Shown: in pieces, positions 1 through 6,127 of the stretch
How the letters are laid out: every line of letters starts with the position of its first letter
How positions within the stretch are numbered: position 1 is the first letter of the stretch
NCBI GenBank assembly: GCA_938091275.1
Contig: CALKMY010000115.1
Span: 1 to 6,625, forward strand
DNA: 6,625 bases
Direction: 5' to 3'
Source: Candidatus Nanopelagicales bacterium
GTDB taxonomy: Bacteria; Actinomycetota; Actinomycetes; S36-B12
Notes under the pieces: model-generated
Database searches by the model: none
What the model saw: only the letters and a program-made list of their open reading frames with translations
Told to the model about the DNA's origin: nothing
Position numbers and translations under genes: made by a program

Positions 1-1044
1 GGAGTCGTTCTTTCCGCCACCTATGAGGCCCGAGCGCTGGGAATTCACTCCGCGATGCCTATTTCTCGAGCACGACGTCTGGCACCGCAGGCAACATTTA
101 TCCCTCCGCACCACGATCAGTACGCGCAGGCGTCGCGAGAAGTGATGGACATTTTCGGATCCATCACCCCGATCGTTGAGCCACTGTCTCTTGACGAAGC
201 CTTTCTCGATATCGCCGGGGCGATTCGTCGCCTGGGGCGACCCGTTGCCATCGCAACGCTCATTCGGAATCGAGTCCGTGACGAGGTCGGCATCACGTGC
301 TCGGTCGGGGTGGCGTCGAGCAAGTTCGTCGCCAAGCTCGCCTCCACGCACAGCAAGCCGGACGGACTGCTCCTCATCCCGCACGCCAAGGTCATCGAAT
401 TCCTTCACCCACTCCCCGTCGGTGCCTTATGGGGTGTGGGAGAGCGAACCGAAGAGCAATTGGTGCGCCTCGGACTGGAAACCGTGGGCGACATCGCCGA
501 GACACCCGTGGCCACCTTGGAGCGGGCCCTCGGCGCGGCACAGGGTCGTCATCTTCACGATCTCTCCTGGGGCACAGATCCTCGGGCCGTCATTCCCAAT
601 GAGCCGGAGAAAAGCATCGGGAACGAAGAGACATTCGATTCGGACACCGATGATCACGAGTGGATTCGCTCGCGGATCGCTGGACTCTCCGACCAGGTAG
701 CGCGTCGCCTGCGGGCATCCCAATCGGTTGCTCGGACCGTAGGTCTGAAAGTGCGTTTCGCAGATTTCACCACCATCACCCGGTCTCGGACCCTCGATGT
801 GTCCACCGATGTCGGTGCCGATATCTACGCCACGGCCTGGTCACTGTTCGGCGCACTGGGTCTTCAGCGAGCGAGAATCCGACTGGTTGGGGTGCGAGTG
901 GAGGGCCTAACGCCCACCGACGAGACCCCCACCCAACTTGCCCTGGATACCCCCGACCGTGGCCATCGCGACGCCGAGGTAGCCATGGATCGACTGCGGC
1001 AGCGATACGGCCCCGGAGCGGTTCGTCCAGGCCGTGTCCACTGA
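1..1044 (+). CDS. dinB: DNA polymerase IV (Y-family translesion polymerase), 5' end outside window
   Basis: Error-prone Y-family polymerase that extends primers past lesions. The reading frame is open from base 1, so the ATG at 55 is internal: the residues before it (GVVLSATYEARALGIHSA) are the usual DinB finger region ahead of an MPxxxARRLxP segment. The visible 347 residues hold the catalytic SLDEAFLD motif (Asp65 and Glu66 of the fragment; bases 187-210), the palm segment SVGVASSKFVAKLAS, the thumb helix-hairpin-helix region (WGVGERTEEQL), and the little finger starting near KSIGNEETF. Near the C-terminus PTQLALD resembles a beta-clamp binding peptide, and the protein ends YGPGAVRPGRVH. 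About 50 N-terminal residues, including the first metal-binding Asp, lie outside the window. No frameshift is seen. Family assignment is secure; which DinB paralogue this is cannot be told. Confidence 0.95.
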   Translation, partial: GVVLSATYEARALGIHSAMPISRARRLAPQATFIPPHHDQYAQASREVMDIFGSITPIVEPLSLDEAFLDIAGAIRRLGRPVAIATLIRNRVRDEVGITCSVGVASSKFVAKLASTHSKPDGLLLIPHAKVIEFLHPLPVGALWGVGERTEEQLVRLGLETVGDIAETPVATLERALGAAQGRHLHDLSWGTDPRAVIPNEPEKSIGNEETFDSDTDDHEWIRSRIAGLSDQVARRLRASQSVARTVGLKVRFADFTTITRSRTLDVSTDVGADIYATAWSLFGALGLQRARIRLVGVRVEGLTPTDETPTQLALDTPDRGHRDAEVAMDRLRQRYGPGAVRPGRVH

Positions 1045-1185
1045 TGGCCATCCCTACCGGGGTGCACATTTCCCTCCAAGTCGATTGCCACTTATCCTGA
1101 GAGTGACCGCCAGGAAGCGTGGTCGGGGACCGTGGGGCACAATGACTCCAAGGCACGATCACGAGACGTCGGAAGGGGGCCCGCC
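1045..1185. other. Intergenic region between dinB and the DUF3040 gene
   Basis: This 141-base gap contains a perfect 10-bp palindrome, GATGGCCATC (1043-1052), that overlaps the dinB stop codon, and a small GGTC/GACC hairpin (1121-1131). A CACAAT at 1138-1143 resembles a -10 box but has no convincing -35 partner. There is no strong stem followed by a T-run, so I cannot call a terminator for dinB. No gene is seen here. In-frame codons upstream of 1186 do exist (an ATG at 1132), but they do not look like DUF3040 family sequence. Confidence 0.5.
1171..1179 (+). promoter_or_regulatory. Strong Shine-Dalgarno fixing the DUF3040 start
   Basis: The purine run GGAAGGGGG ends six bases before the ATG at 1186. 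It supports that ATG over the in-frame ATG at 1132. It is the clearest ribosome binding site in the window. Confidence 0.75.
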
Positions 1186-1602
1186 ATGCCGCTGTCAGAG
1201 CATGAGCAACGTCTGCTTGAGCAGATGGAAAAAGCCCTCTACGCCGAAGACCCGAAGTTCGCGACGAGTCTGCAGTCTCGTGGTGGGGCCGCGAGTCGGT
1301 CCCGAGCAGCGCTGGGCGTTCTCGCAATTCTCGGCGGTCTCGGCATTGTGCTCGCCGGGATGGCCATTCCTCTTGCGATCCTCGGCGTGGTGGGCTTCGC
1401 GGTCATGCTGGCCGGAGCAGTTCTCATCTACTTCGCCTTCACCCGGCGGTCATCGGCCGCCGCCGAGGACAGCGAAGAAGGCACCGACGATGCCTCTGCT
1501 GCGGCCCCGCCCACTGCTGACGACAAGCAGGGTGGACGCTCAAGCGGCTTCATGGACCGGATGGAAGAGCGCTGGCGCAAGCGCGCCGACGGCGATCGCT
1601 GA
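1186..1602 (+). CDS. DUF3040 domain small membrane protein
   Basis: A 138-residue protein of unknown biochemical function. The N-terminus MPLSEHEQRLLEQMEKALYA is the hallmark of DUF3040: a short amphipathic cytoplasmic helix followed by EDPKFATSL. Two hydrophobic helices follow at about residues 42-60 and 62-86, then a low-complexity acidic and Ala-rich stretch (about 88-116) and a charged tail (MDRMEERWRKRADGD). Start chosen by the Shine-Dalgarno at 1171-1179 and the family N-terminus. DUF3040 genes are often found beside dinB in actinobacteria, and in several genomes they lead into mraZ and the division cluster (from memory of the family). Here a MaoC gene follows after 12 bases instead, probably in the same transcript. 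Both ends are predicted to face the cytoplasm. Confidence 0.9.
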   Translation: MPLSEHEQRLLEQMEKALYAEDPKFATSLQSRGGAASRSRAALGVLAILGGLGIVLAGMAIPLAILGVVGFAVMLAGAVLIYFAFTRRSSAAAEDSEEGTDDASAAAPPTADDKQGGRSSGFMDRMEERWRKRADGDR

Positions 1603-1614
1603 CATGATGGGACG

Positions 1615-2142
1615 ATGAGCAACATCGTTCCCGCCCAACTTGGCCGCTTCTTCGAAGACTTCGAAGTCGGCACCACGTACCAGCACCCCTTCGGTCGGAC
1701 GATCTCCGAAGCGGATTCCACATGGTTCACCCTGCTGACCTGCAACACCAACCAGAACCACTTCAACGCCGATCTCGCCCAGAGCAACCCCATCACCGAA
1801 GGGCGCATCATCGTGAACTCGGGGCTCACCGTGGCCTTGGTTCTCGGCCTGTCGGTGATCGACATGAGTCAAAACGCCGTGGCCAATCTGGGTTGGACCG
1901 ACATCAAACTCACCCACCCTGTCTATATCGGGGACACGATCTACGCCGAGAGCCTGTGCTTGGAGGCACGAGAGTCGTCGTCGCGACCCGAGATGGGCAT
2001 CATCCGCATGAAGACTCGGGGCTTGAATCAGGACGGAGACGAGGTTGTTTCGTGGTTCCGCTCCGTCATGGTTCCTAAGCGGGCCAGTGGCATCGGACAG
2101 GACTACTTTCCGAAAGCTACGAACGGCCCTTTGACGGAGTAA
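1615..2142 (+). CDS. MaoC-like hot-dog fold hydratase/dehydratase
   Basis: A 175-residue single hot-dog domain protein, likely cytoplasmic, expected to add water to or remove it from a CoA-linked enoyl substrate. It opens with GRFFEDFEVGT and a GRTISEAD segment, typical of MaoC proteins. The active-site stretch is NTNQNHF (residues 44-50): His49 is the conserved histidine, while the usual Asp five residues before it is Asn44. Further family blocks are SQNAVANLGW (85-94), PVYIGDTIYAES (102-113) and a final VMVPKR strand. This resembles the MaoC subfamily that includes mycobacterial Rv2499c, which I recall as an itaconyl-CoA hydratase in leucine/itaconate breakdown. None of that pathway's partner genes is in view, so the substrate is open. 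The start has only a weak ribosome site (GGGA at 1609-1612) and the gene follows DUF3040 by 12 bases, so coupled translation is plausible. Confidence 0.87.
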   Translation: MSNIVPAQLGRFFEDFEVGTTYQHPFGRTISEADSTWFTLLTCNTNQNHFNADLAQSNPITEGRIIVNSGLTVALVLGLSVIDMSQNAVANLGWTDIKLTHPVYIGDTIYAESLCLEARESSSRPEMGIIRMKTRGLNQDGDEVVSWFRSVMVPKRASGIGQDYFPKATNGPLTE

Positions 2143-2154
2143 CGAGCCTGGATC

Positions 2155-2778
2155 ATGGTTGCTATGTCCGATCGCGAAGTGGTCGTTGTTTCTCGACCCT
2201 ACGAGCCCGAGGGCGATTCGCTGTCGCTTGCCCGTGATTTGGCGGCAAGCACCTTCGGCCTCGTGGTCTACAGCACCCAGACCGCTGTTGCCTTGACCGA
2301 GGCAACCATGCGTTCCGTCGTCGGATCGGTTCTCGACAAAACCGTTCCTGCCATCGCCGACGCCATCATCTCAAGGATCGATCTCACCGACATTGTGGTG
2401 CGGCAGGTGGATCTGCAGTCGATCATCCTTCGTGCTTTAGACGAAATCGACATAACGCAAATCGTGATCGACCGAGTGGATGTCGACGAGATCGTCGGGA
2501 AGACCGATCTTGACGCCGTGATCGATCGGATTCCGATGCTGCAGATCGCGGACTACATCATCGAGGAGATCGACCTTCCACAGATCATCCGCGAGAGCAC
2601 GGGCGGCGTCGCCCTCGACGCCTTCACCACTACCCGTGTTTCGGCTATCCGGGCAGACGAGATCATCTCAACGATGGTGGACACCGTCCTGTTGCGACGG
2701 TTGCGTCAACGTGAACGCAAACTCGCGGTCTCCGATCCCGATCCGCAAGAAGAAGCAACCGAAGAGCCTGGGCGATGA
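2155..2778 (+). CDS. Hypothetical protein with short Ile/Val-Asp-Leu repeats, partner of RDD protein
   Basis: 207 residues, function unknown. Residues 75-145 are seven degenerate units of about 7-13 residues, each beginning with a hydrophobic residue plus Asp and Leu/Val: IDLTDIVV (75), VDLQSII (85), IDITQIV (98), VDVDEIV (108), TDLDAVI (117), PMLQIADYII (127, degenerate) and IDLPQII (139). The regular hydrophobic spacing suggests a small solenoid or stacked helices. A conserved-looking block (RESTGG, then RADEIISTMVDTVLLRR) follows, then a basic stretch and an acidic tail. No signal peptide or clear membrane helix; residues 31-45 are moderately hydrophobic. I recall similar proteins directly upstream of RDD genes in actinobacteria; here the stop overlaps the RDD start as ATGA. 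ATG 2164 is an equally possible start, since neither has a good Shine-Dalgarno. Confidence 0.85.
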   Translation: MVAMSDREVVVVSRPYEPEGDSLSLARDLAASTFGLVVYSTQTAVALTEATMRSVVGSVLDKTVPAIADAIISRIDLTDIVVRQVDLQSIILRALDEIDITQIVIDRVDVDEIVGKTDLDAVIDRIPMLQIADYIIEEIDLPQIIRESTGGVALDAFTTTRVSAIRADEIISTMVDTVLLRRLRQRERKLAVSDPDPQEEATEEPGR

Positions 2779-3398
2779 CGTCTTTTCAGCAATACCGCGA
2801 TCATCGCGATGCGCAGGGACCGGTCGTCCTGGAAACCGTCCCTGCTGCCGGACGTCGCTATCAAGGCGATCGTGCCGGGTTCGTCATCAGGGCGATCGCC
2901 GCTGTCTTGGACGTCGTTTTCGTCGGCATCATCGTGGTGCTCTTGTGGATTGGGCTGTGGTTATTCCTTCTGATCTTCAACCCCATCATTGATCCCGATC
3001 TCACAGTAGAAGTCACTCCACCCTCGGGCTACTTCCTGCTCGCTGGATACCTCCTCATGTGGTTGTACTGGACGTGGATGTGGGCGACGAACGGCCGAAG
3101 CTTGGGTCAGTACCTGATGGGGTTGCGGGTGGTCGGACGTCAAGGCCGTCGTTTCGGGTGGAAGCTGGCGATACTGCGGTCTGGATTCTGTGCTGTCTTC
3201 CCTCCGGGGTTGGTGTGGGCGATCATCAGTCCACGCAATAGGTCCGTCCAAGACGTCCTGCTCCGCACCAGCGTGATTCACGACTGGTCGTCTTCATCAT
3301 CGGAGTCGACGCCTGAGTCATCGCCTGAGTCATCGCTTGAGTCATCACCCACGTCAACATCCGCTCCGACTACATCACCGCCGGACGCCGGTGAATAG
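2775..3398 (+). CDS. RDD family integral membrane protein
   Basis: A 207-residue polytopic membrane protein of the RDD family. Most RDD members have no assigned substrate, though some have been linked to ion transport. The signature Arg and Asp are Arg39 at the head of the first helix (FVIRAIAAVLDVVFV) and Asp46 within it; the later Asp is probably Asp160 in NRSVQDVLLRT. Hydrophobic segments lie at about 36-69, 86-104 and 131-151. GRSLGQYLMGLRVV (107-120) is the usual RDD loop. After residue 171 comes a Ser/Glu/Pro/Thr-rich tail of about 36 residues, encoded partly by a 12-bp tandem repeat and probably disordered. The start overlaps the previous stop by four bases (ATGA) with little ribosome site of its own, suggesting translational coupling. 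Confidence 0.88.
   Translation: MTSFQQYRDHRDAQGPVVLETVPAAGRRYQGDRAGFVIRAIAAVLDVVFVGIIVVLLWIGLWLFLLIFNPIIDPDLTVEVTPPSGYFLLAGYLLMWLYWTWMWATNGRSLGQYLMGLRVVGRQGRRFGWKLAILRSGFCAVFPPGLVWAIISPRNRSVQDVLLRTSVIHDWSSSSSESTPESSPESSLESSPTSTSAPTTSPPDAGE
3303..3350 (+). repeat. Four 12-bp in-frame tandem repeats in the RDD gene tail
   Basis: Four adjacent 12-base units (3303, 3315, 3327 and 3339) with consensus GAGTCATCGCCT. They encode ESTP, ESSP, ESSL and ESSP. The unit length is a multiple of three, so gain or loss of a copy changes tail length without breaking the frame. Serines are encoded mostly by TCA, giving near-identical DNA units, which points to recent slippage rather than selection on the peptide alone. 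Confidence 0.85.
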
Positions 3399-4137
3399 GA
3401 CGCGCCGTCATCGCACAGCGACTGCGGCCTTGGCGTGTGTCGCTGCGTGTGTATGCGCCTTGTTCGGTGTGCCCGCCCACGCGGACATCGTCCAAAGCCC
3501 CGCCGGATCCACGGCGTCAGTGCAGGTGTCGGTGACGCTGGACAACGATTGGCAGTTCGCCGACGCCGAGTGCCTTTTCATTCCGCTGCTGGTGACGTAC
3601 GGCCGCGCGGATGACACGTCGATCTTGGGAGAGACGACAGTGACCAAAGTCGGTAGCGAGAGTGTTCGTAACGAAGGCACCTTTCTGGTGCTGCCAGGAG
3701 ACGCTGTCTCGGGGCAGCTGTTGGACGAGATATTCGTCTGCCCCGCCGATGGCACCGGGGAGTATCGCCTCTCGACAGTTGTTCGCGCGATCGGGCCGGC
3801 AAGCGAGGACAGCGTCGAATTGGACCCCTTGACGTTTTGGGTGCGTCCGGCGTCGTCCCGGATCAGCCGCGTGACAGCCGTTTCCGCCCACGAGGGAACG
3901 CGCGTGCGTGGTCGCGCGACGGCGGGCGATTCGATCGATAAGTCGGCGGCCACCGGGGTGGTGGAAATTCGGTTCGCCAAGAACCGGCGCTGGGGCGCTC
4001 CGTACTACGCCTCCGTTACCGACGGGCGCTTCGACCAGGTGGTCCCACAGTCGATCGCCCCTGGAACGCGCGTGAAGGCGACACTTACCCGATGCTCGTG
4101 GTGCTCACGGGCATCGCGAACGGCCCGGGTGCGGTAA
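3391..4137 (+). CDS. Secreted protein of unknown function, beta-rich
   Basis: I do not recognise the family. From GTG 3391 the product is 248 residues with a textbook Sec signal peptide: a basic start (MNRTRRHR), a hydrophobic core (about 12-27) and a VPAHA cleavage site before Asp32. A longer TTG start at 3337 would put the signal peptide behind an unlikely leader, so GTG is preferred. The mature chain is rich in alternating Val/Thr/Ser strands and looks beta-sandwich or Ig-like. Cys61 and Cys117 could form a disulfide; Cys235 and Cys238 form a C-terminal CxxC (CSWC). The segment around RVRGRATAGD and DGRFDQVV resembles repeat strands of secreted adhesion-type domains (inference only). No lipobox, LPXTG or C-terminal anchor is seen. 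The start overlaps the RDD stop by 8 bases, so it is probably made together with the RDD protein. The stop lies in the first unit of a 14-bp repeat array. Confidence 0.82.
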   Translation: MNRTRRHRTATAALACVAACVCALFGVPAHADIVQSPAGSTASVQVSVTLDNDWQFADAECLFIPLLVTYGRADDTSILGETTVTKVGSESVRNEGTFLVLPGDAVSGQLLDEIFVCPADGTGEYRLSTVVRAIGPASEDSVELDPLTFWVRPASSRISRVTAVSAHEGTRVRGRATAGDSIDKSAATGVVEIRFAKNRRWGAPYYASVTDGRFDQVVPQSIAPGTRVKATLTRCSWCSRASRTARVR

Positions 4138-4182
4138 GGCGAGCGCGATAGGACGAGCGCGATAGGACGGATGCGGTAGCGG
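4127..4182 (+). repeat. 14-bp tandem repeat array A at gene end
   Basis: Four adjacent 14-base units starting at 4127, 4141, 4155 and 4169. The middle two are identical (GAGCGCGATAGGAC). The outer two are degenerate, differing from them mostly by transitions, with cores GCGGTAAGG and GCGGTAGCG. Each unit carries TAA or TAG at the same offset (4135, 4149, 4163, 4177). The first is the actual stop codon of the upstream secreted-protein gene, and together the four occupy all three frames. A related array lies in opposite orientation at 6128-6183. Confidence 0.8.
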
Positions 4183-4189
4183 CATGTGA

Positions 4190-4206
4190 CGGCACGTACA
4201 GTGCTG
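4190..4206 (+). promoter_or_regulatory. Possible promoter -10 box inside a small dyad
   Basis: TACAGT (4197-4202) fits the actinobacterial TANNNT -10 pattern. Counting six bases on would place the transcription start at the GTG at 4209, which would allow a leaderless message for the next gene. The box sits within an imperfect inverted repeat, CGGCAC (4190-4195) and GTGCTG (4201-4206) with one G-T pair, which could be a small hairpin or an operator. There is no recognisable -35 box, so this is tentative. Confidence 0.3.
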
Positions 4207-4241
4207 TGGTGTTCTCTCCGGTCTCGCAGGCGCCGCAGACC

Positions 4242-4859
4242 ATGGCGCGTCGCTGCTTGCGGATGTTGTCCGGGGCGTGTGCGCTGCTCCTGGTTGCCGT
4301 GGGCGCCTCGCCCGCCTTCGCCGCGGATGTCGTCGCTGGTGCACGGACGTATCAACGAGCCGCCACCGTCCTGGGAAGCGATGTCGCGGTATGGCGTCCG
4401 ACCTACACTGCAGGCTTGCCACGACGCGGACCGATCGACGTGATTGCGTATGGCAAGTCGTCCAATCGAGCGACCTTCGCTGGCGCCACCTACGGCAAGG
4501 GGATGCCAAGCTTCACGATCGCGCAGAAGGGCGCCGCCGATCGGTGGGCGGCGCGACCCGTCGACCGTGCGGAGCAGGGTCTGGTGGAGACGGTCGCGGT
4601 GCGGATAGGAGCCCCGGGGAGCAAGCGGGTTGTTCGGGCACGGGTCTTCGCGGACTGTCGGGGTCAAGACCCATCCAACAGCGATCGACGCCGTTGTGAT
4701 CGCCGAGACGTGGTGCGCTTCGGGGGGAGTGTGGAGCTGCTCGCTCGCACGATGAGTTCTGGGGAGCCGCTAGCTTCCGATATCCGCATCGATAGCCAAG
4801 GGTTGACCTATGCCCAATTGGTTCGGGTCGCGTCCGGATTAGTGCCCGTCACCAAGTGA
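4242..4859 (+). CDS. Secreted protein of unknown function
   Basis: I do not recognise the family. From ATG 4242 the product is 205 residues with a clear signal peptide: MARRCLRM, a Leu/Ala/Val core, and cleavage after ASPAFA near residue 27. In-frame GTG codons at 4206 and 4209 would add 11-12 residues and give the same mature protein; 4209 is favoured if the message is leaderless. No strong Shine-Dalgarno precedes 4242. The mature part is basic, with Gly/Ala-rich strands. Two cysteines (139 and 152) bracket a charged loop with Arg/Asp runs (SDRRRCDRRD) and could form a disulfide. A hydrophobic, Val-rich end follows (YAQLVRVASGLVPV). No lipobox, sorting signal or catalytic motif is evident. 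It shows no obvious similarity to the secreted protein upstream. It is separated from that gene by a repeat array and may have its own promoter. Confidence 0.78.
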   Translation: MARRCLRMLSGACALLLVAVGASPAFAADVVAGARTYQRAATVLGSDVAVWRPTYTAGLPRRGPIDVIAYGKSSNRATFAGATYGKGMPSFTIAQKGAADRWAARPVDRAEQGLVETVAVRIGAPGSKRVVRARVFADCRGQDPSNSDRRRCDRRDVVRFGGSVELLARTMSSGEPLASDIRIDSQGLTYAQLVRVASGLVPVTK

Positions 4860-4897
4860 AATGTCAGTCGGTCTCGCTAACCTGACGACACCGATGC

Positions 4898-4905
4898 GGA
4901 AGGGG
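4898..4905 (+). promoter_or_regulatory. Shine-Dalgarno for rmuC, with two possible starts
   Basis: GGAAGGGG ends two bases before ATG 4908 and five before the adjacent in-frame GTG 4911. The spacing suits the GTG slightly better; the choice alters the protein by one residue. A weak TAACCT -10-like box at 4878-4883 lies just upstream. Confidence 0.5.
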
Positions 4906-4907
4906 CG

Positions 4908-6092
4908 ATGGTGACGGACATAGGCCTGGGTGTTGTGGTGGCGGTAGGAGTTCTCCTGGGGCTTGTCGCCGGCATGGTCGTGGGCTGGATCGCCTCCAGG
5001 CGGATGGGTCGCAAGGATTTCGCACTTCAATCCGAGGCCATTCGTGCCGATTCCGAGTCCGCGGTTGCCCGCTTGAATGCCGAACTCATCGAGGCGCAAG
5101 GGCAAATTCGGGTGTTGGAGACCGATCGTGCCTCGTTGCAGGGGGAGAAGTCCTCGGCGAAATCACTTGAGGACCGCCTGGAGCCGGTGCGCGAGGCACT
5201 CGAAGGACTTCGACGTACGACCCAGCAGGCCGAGGTCGAACGAGCGAAATCCGCCGCGGAGTTGCGCACGCAGATCGACGGCGTTCAGCGCAATTACACG
5301 TCATTGGAGTCAGCAACCAAGCAACTCGTCGCCGCAATGAGTTCAGGTCAATCCCGTGGTCAGTGGGGAGAGATGCAACTCGAGCAACTGCTCGAGCATT
5401 CGGGCCTTGTCGAGGGGGTTCACTTCCGACGTCAGGACTCTCGTATGACCGAGGCCGGCGGTGCCCGCCCGGACGTTGTGGTCGATCTGCCGGGAGGCGG
5501 CGAGATTCTCATTGACGCGAAGTTTCCCTTCGACGCCTATTGGCGGGCGATCAAAGCGGACAACGAAACCGAAGTGGACGCGCACCTGCACAAACACGCG
5601 GAGGACGTCCTTGCTCGAGCCAAAGAACTGTCGTCCAAGCGTTACTGGGAATCCAACATCAGCCCAGACTTCGTTGTCATGTTTCTTCCACTGGAGTCGT
5701 TGCTCTCGAGTGCTCTGGAGACCAACGGCTTGCTAATGGAGGAGGTCTTTGCCCGAAACGTTGTCTTGGCGACGCCAACGACCATTCTCGGGATGTTGCG
5801 AACAATTCAATTCGGCTACCAACGCAAGTTGATGGCGGACAACGCTGAGGAGATCCGGGCCGCGGGTGCGGAGATGTTGACCAGGCTTGAGAAAGCCGTC
5901 GATCACCTCGGAACCTTGCGTAAAGGCTTGATGAGCGCGGTGAAGGGCTATAACGAGTTCATCGGTTCGATGGACAGCAGGGTGATGGTTCAGGCCCGCA
6001 GAATGAAGGAACTCGGCGTCGCGTCCTCGACGGACTTGGAACTACCGTCAGATGTGACGGAGACTCTGCGAGAGTCGAGGTCGTCGGAGTAG
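4908..6092 (+). CDS. rmuC: RmuC family DNA recombination protein
   Basis: 394 residues. RmuC proteins carry a restriction-endonuclease-like core; in E. coli loss of rmuC raises inversions at short inverted repeats, and the protein is thought to act as a membrane-tethered nuclease. An N-terminal membrane helix (about 6-28, Val/Gly/Leu-rich, ending in RRMGRK) is followed by a coiled coil (about 40-145, Glu/Arg/Ala-rich). The RmuC core then begins at GQWGEMQLEQLLEHSGL (151-167). Candidate PD-(D/E)xK residues are Glu155, Asp189 in RPDVVVDLP, and Asp203 with Lys205 in LIDAKFP. PDFVVMFLPLESLLSSAL (253-270) and the C-terminal helices complete the domain. The protein is slightly shorter than the E. 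coli one. It lies downstream of an unrelated secreted-protein gene and converges with a helicase gene; 41 bases separate the two stops. Confidence 0.95.
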   Translation: MVTDIGLGVVVAVGVLLGLVAGMVVGWIASRRMGRKDFALQSEAIRADSESAVARLNAELIEAQGQIRVLETDRASLQGEKSSAKSLEDRLEPVREALEGLRRTTQQAEVERAKSAAELRTQIDGVQRNYTSLESATKQLVAAMSSGQSRGQWGEMQLEQLLEHSGLVEGVHFRRQDSRMTEAGGARPDVVVDLPGGGEILIDAKFPFDAYWRAIKADNETEVDAHLHKHAEDVLARAKELSSKRYWESNISPDFVVMFLPLESLLSSALETNGLLMEEVFARNVVLATPTTILGMLRTIQFGYQRKLMADNAEEIRAAGAEMLTRLEKAVDHLGTLRKGLMSAVKGYNEFIGSMDSRVMVQARRMKELGVASSTDLELPSDVTETLRESRSSE

Positions 6093-6097
6093 AAGCT

Positions 6098-6117
6098 CGA
6101 CGCTCCAGGTGGCGTTG
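6098..6117 (+). terminator. Weak hairpin between convergent genes
   Basis: CGACGC (6098-6103) can pair with GCGTTG (6112-6117), including one G-T pair, around an 8-base loop. It lies just after the rmuC stop. The stem is short and no T-run follows on either strand, so a terminator role is only suggested by position between convergent genes. Confidence 0.2.
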
Positions 6118-6127
6118 TGCGTTGTCG

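Noticed and set aside
1132..1185. Longer N-terminus for the DUF3040 protein from ATG 1132
   Set aside because: The family N-terminus MPLSEHEQRLLEQ begins at 1186 and has a strong Shine-Dalgarno; the upstream residues are unlike the family.
776..1327. 183-residue - strand open frame across the dinB end and the following gap
   Set aside because: It overlaps conserved dinB and DUF3040 coding sequence and has no recognisable family.
3337..3390. TTG start for the first secreted protein
   Set aside because: It would put an 18-residue His/Arg leader, encoded by the RDD tail repeat, before a normal signal peptide. GTG 3391 is much more natural.
3408..3980. 190-residue - strand open frame
   Set aside because: It is antisense to the secreted protein, which has a convincing signal peptide and an overlapping start. 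Composition is typical of a shadow frame.
4127..4182. Array A as a CRISPR array
   Set aside because: Units are 14 bases and directly adjacent, with no spacers, and no cas genes are nearby.
4005..4667. 220-residue open frame on the - strand
   Set aside because: It runs antisense through two signal-peptide genes and array A, is Arg/Pro/His-rich like a GC-driven shadow, and shows no domain.
3391..4859. The two secreted proteins as tandem duplicates
   Set aside because: Beyond the signal peptides I see no aligned motifs or shared cysteine spacing, so homology is not supported by eye.
5027..5337. - strand open frames inside rmuC
   Set aside because: They are shadows of the coiled-coil region, rich in Arg/Ser, and lie antisense to well-conserved RmuC sequence.
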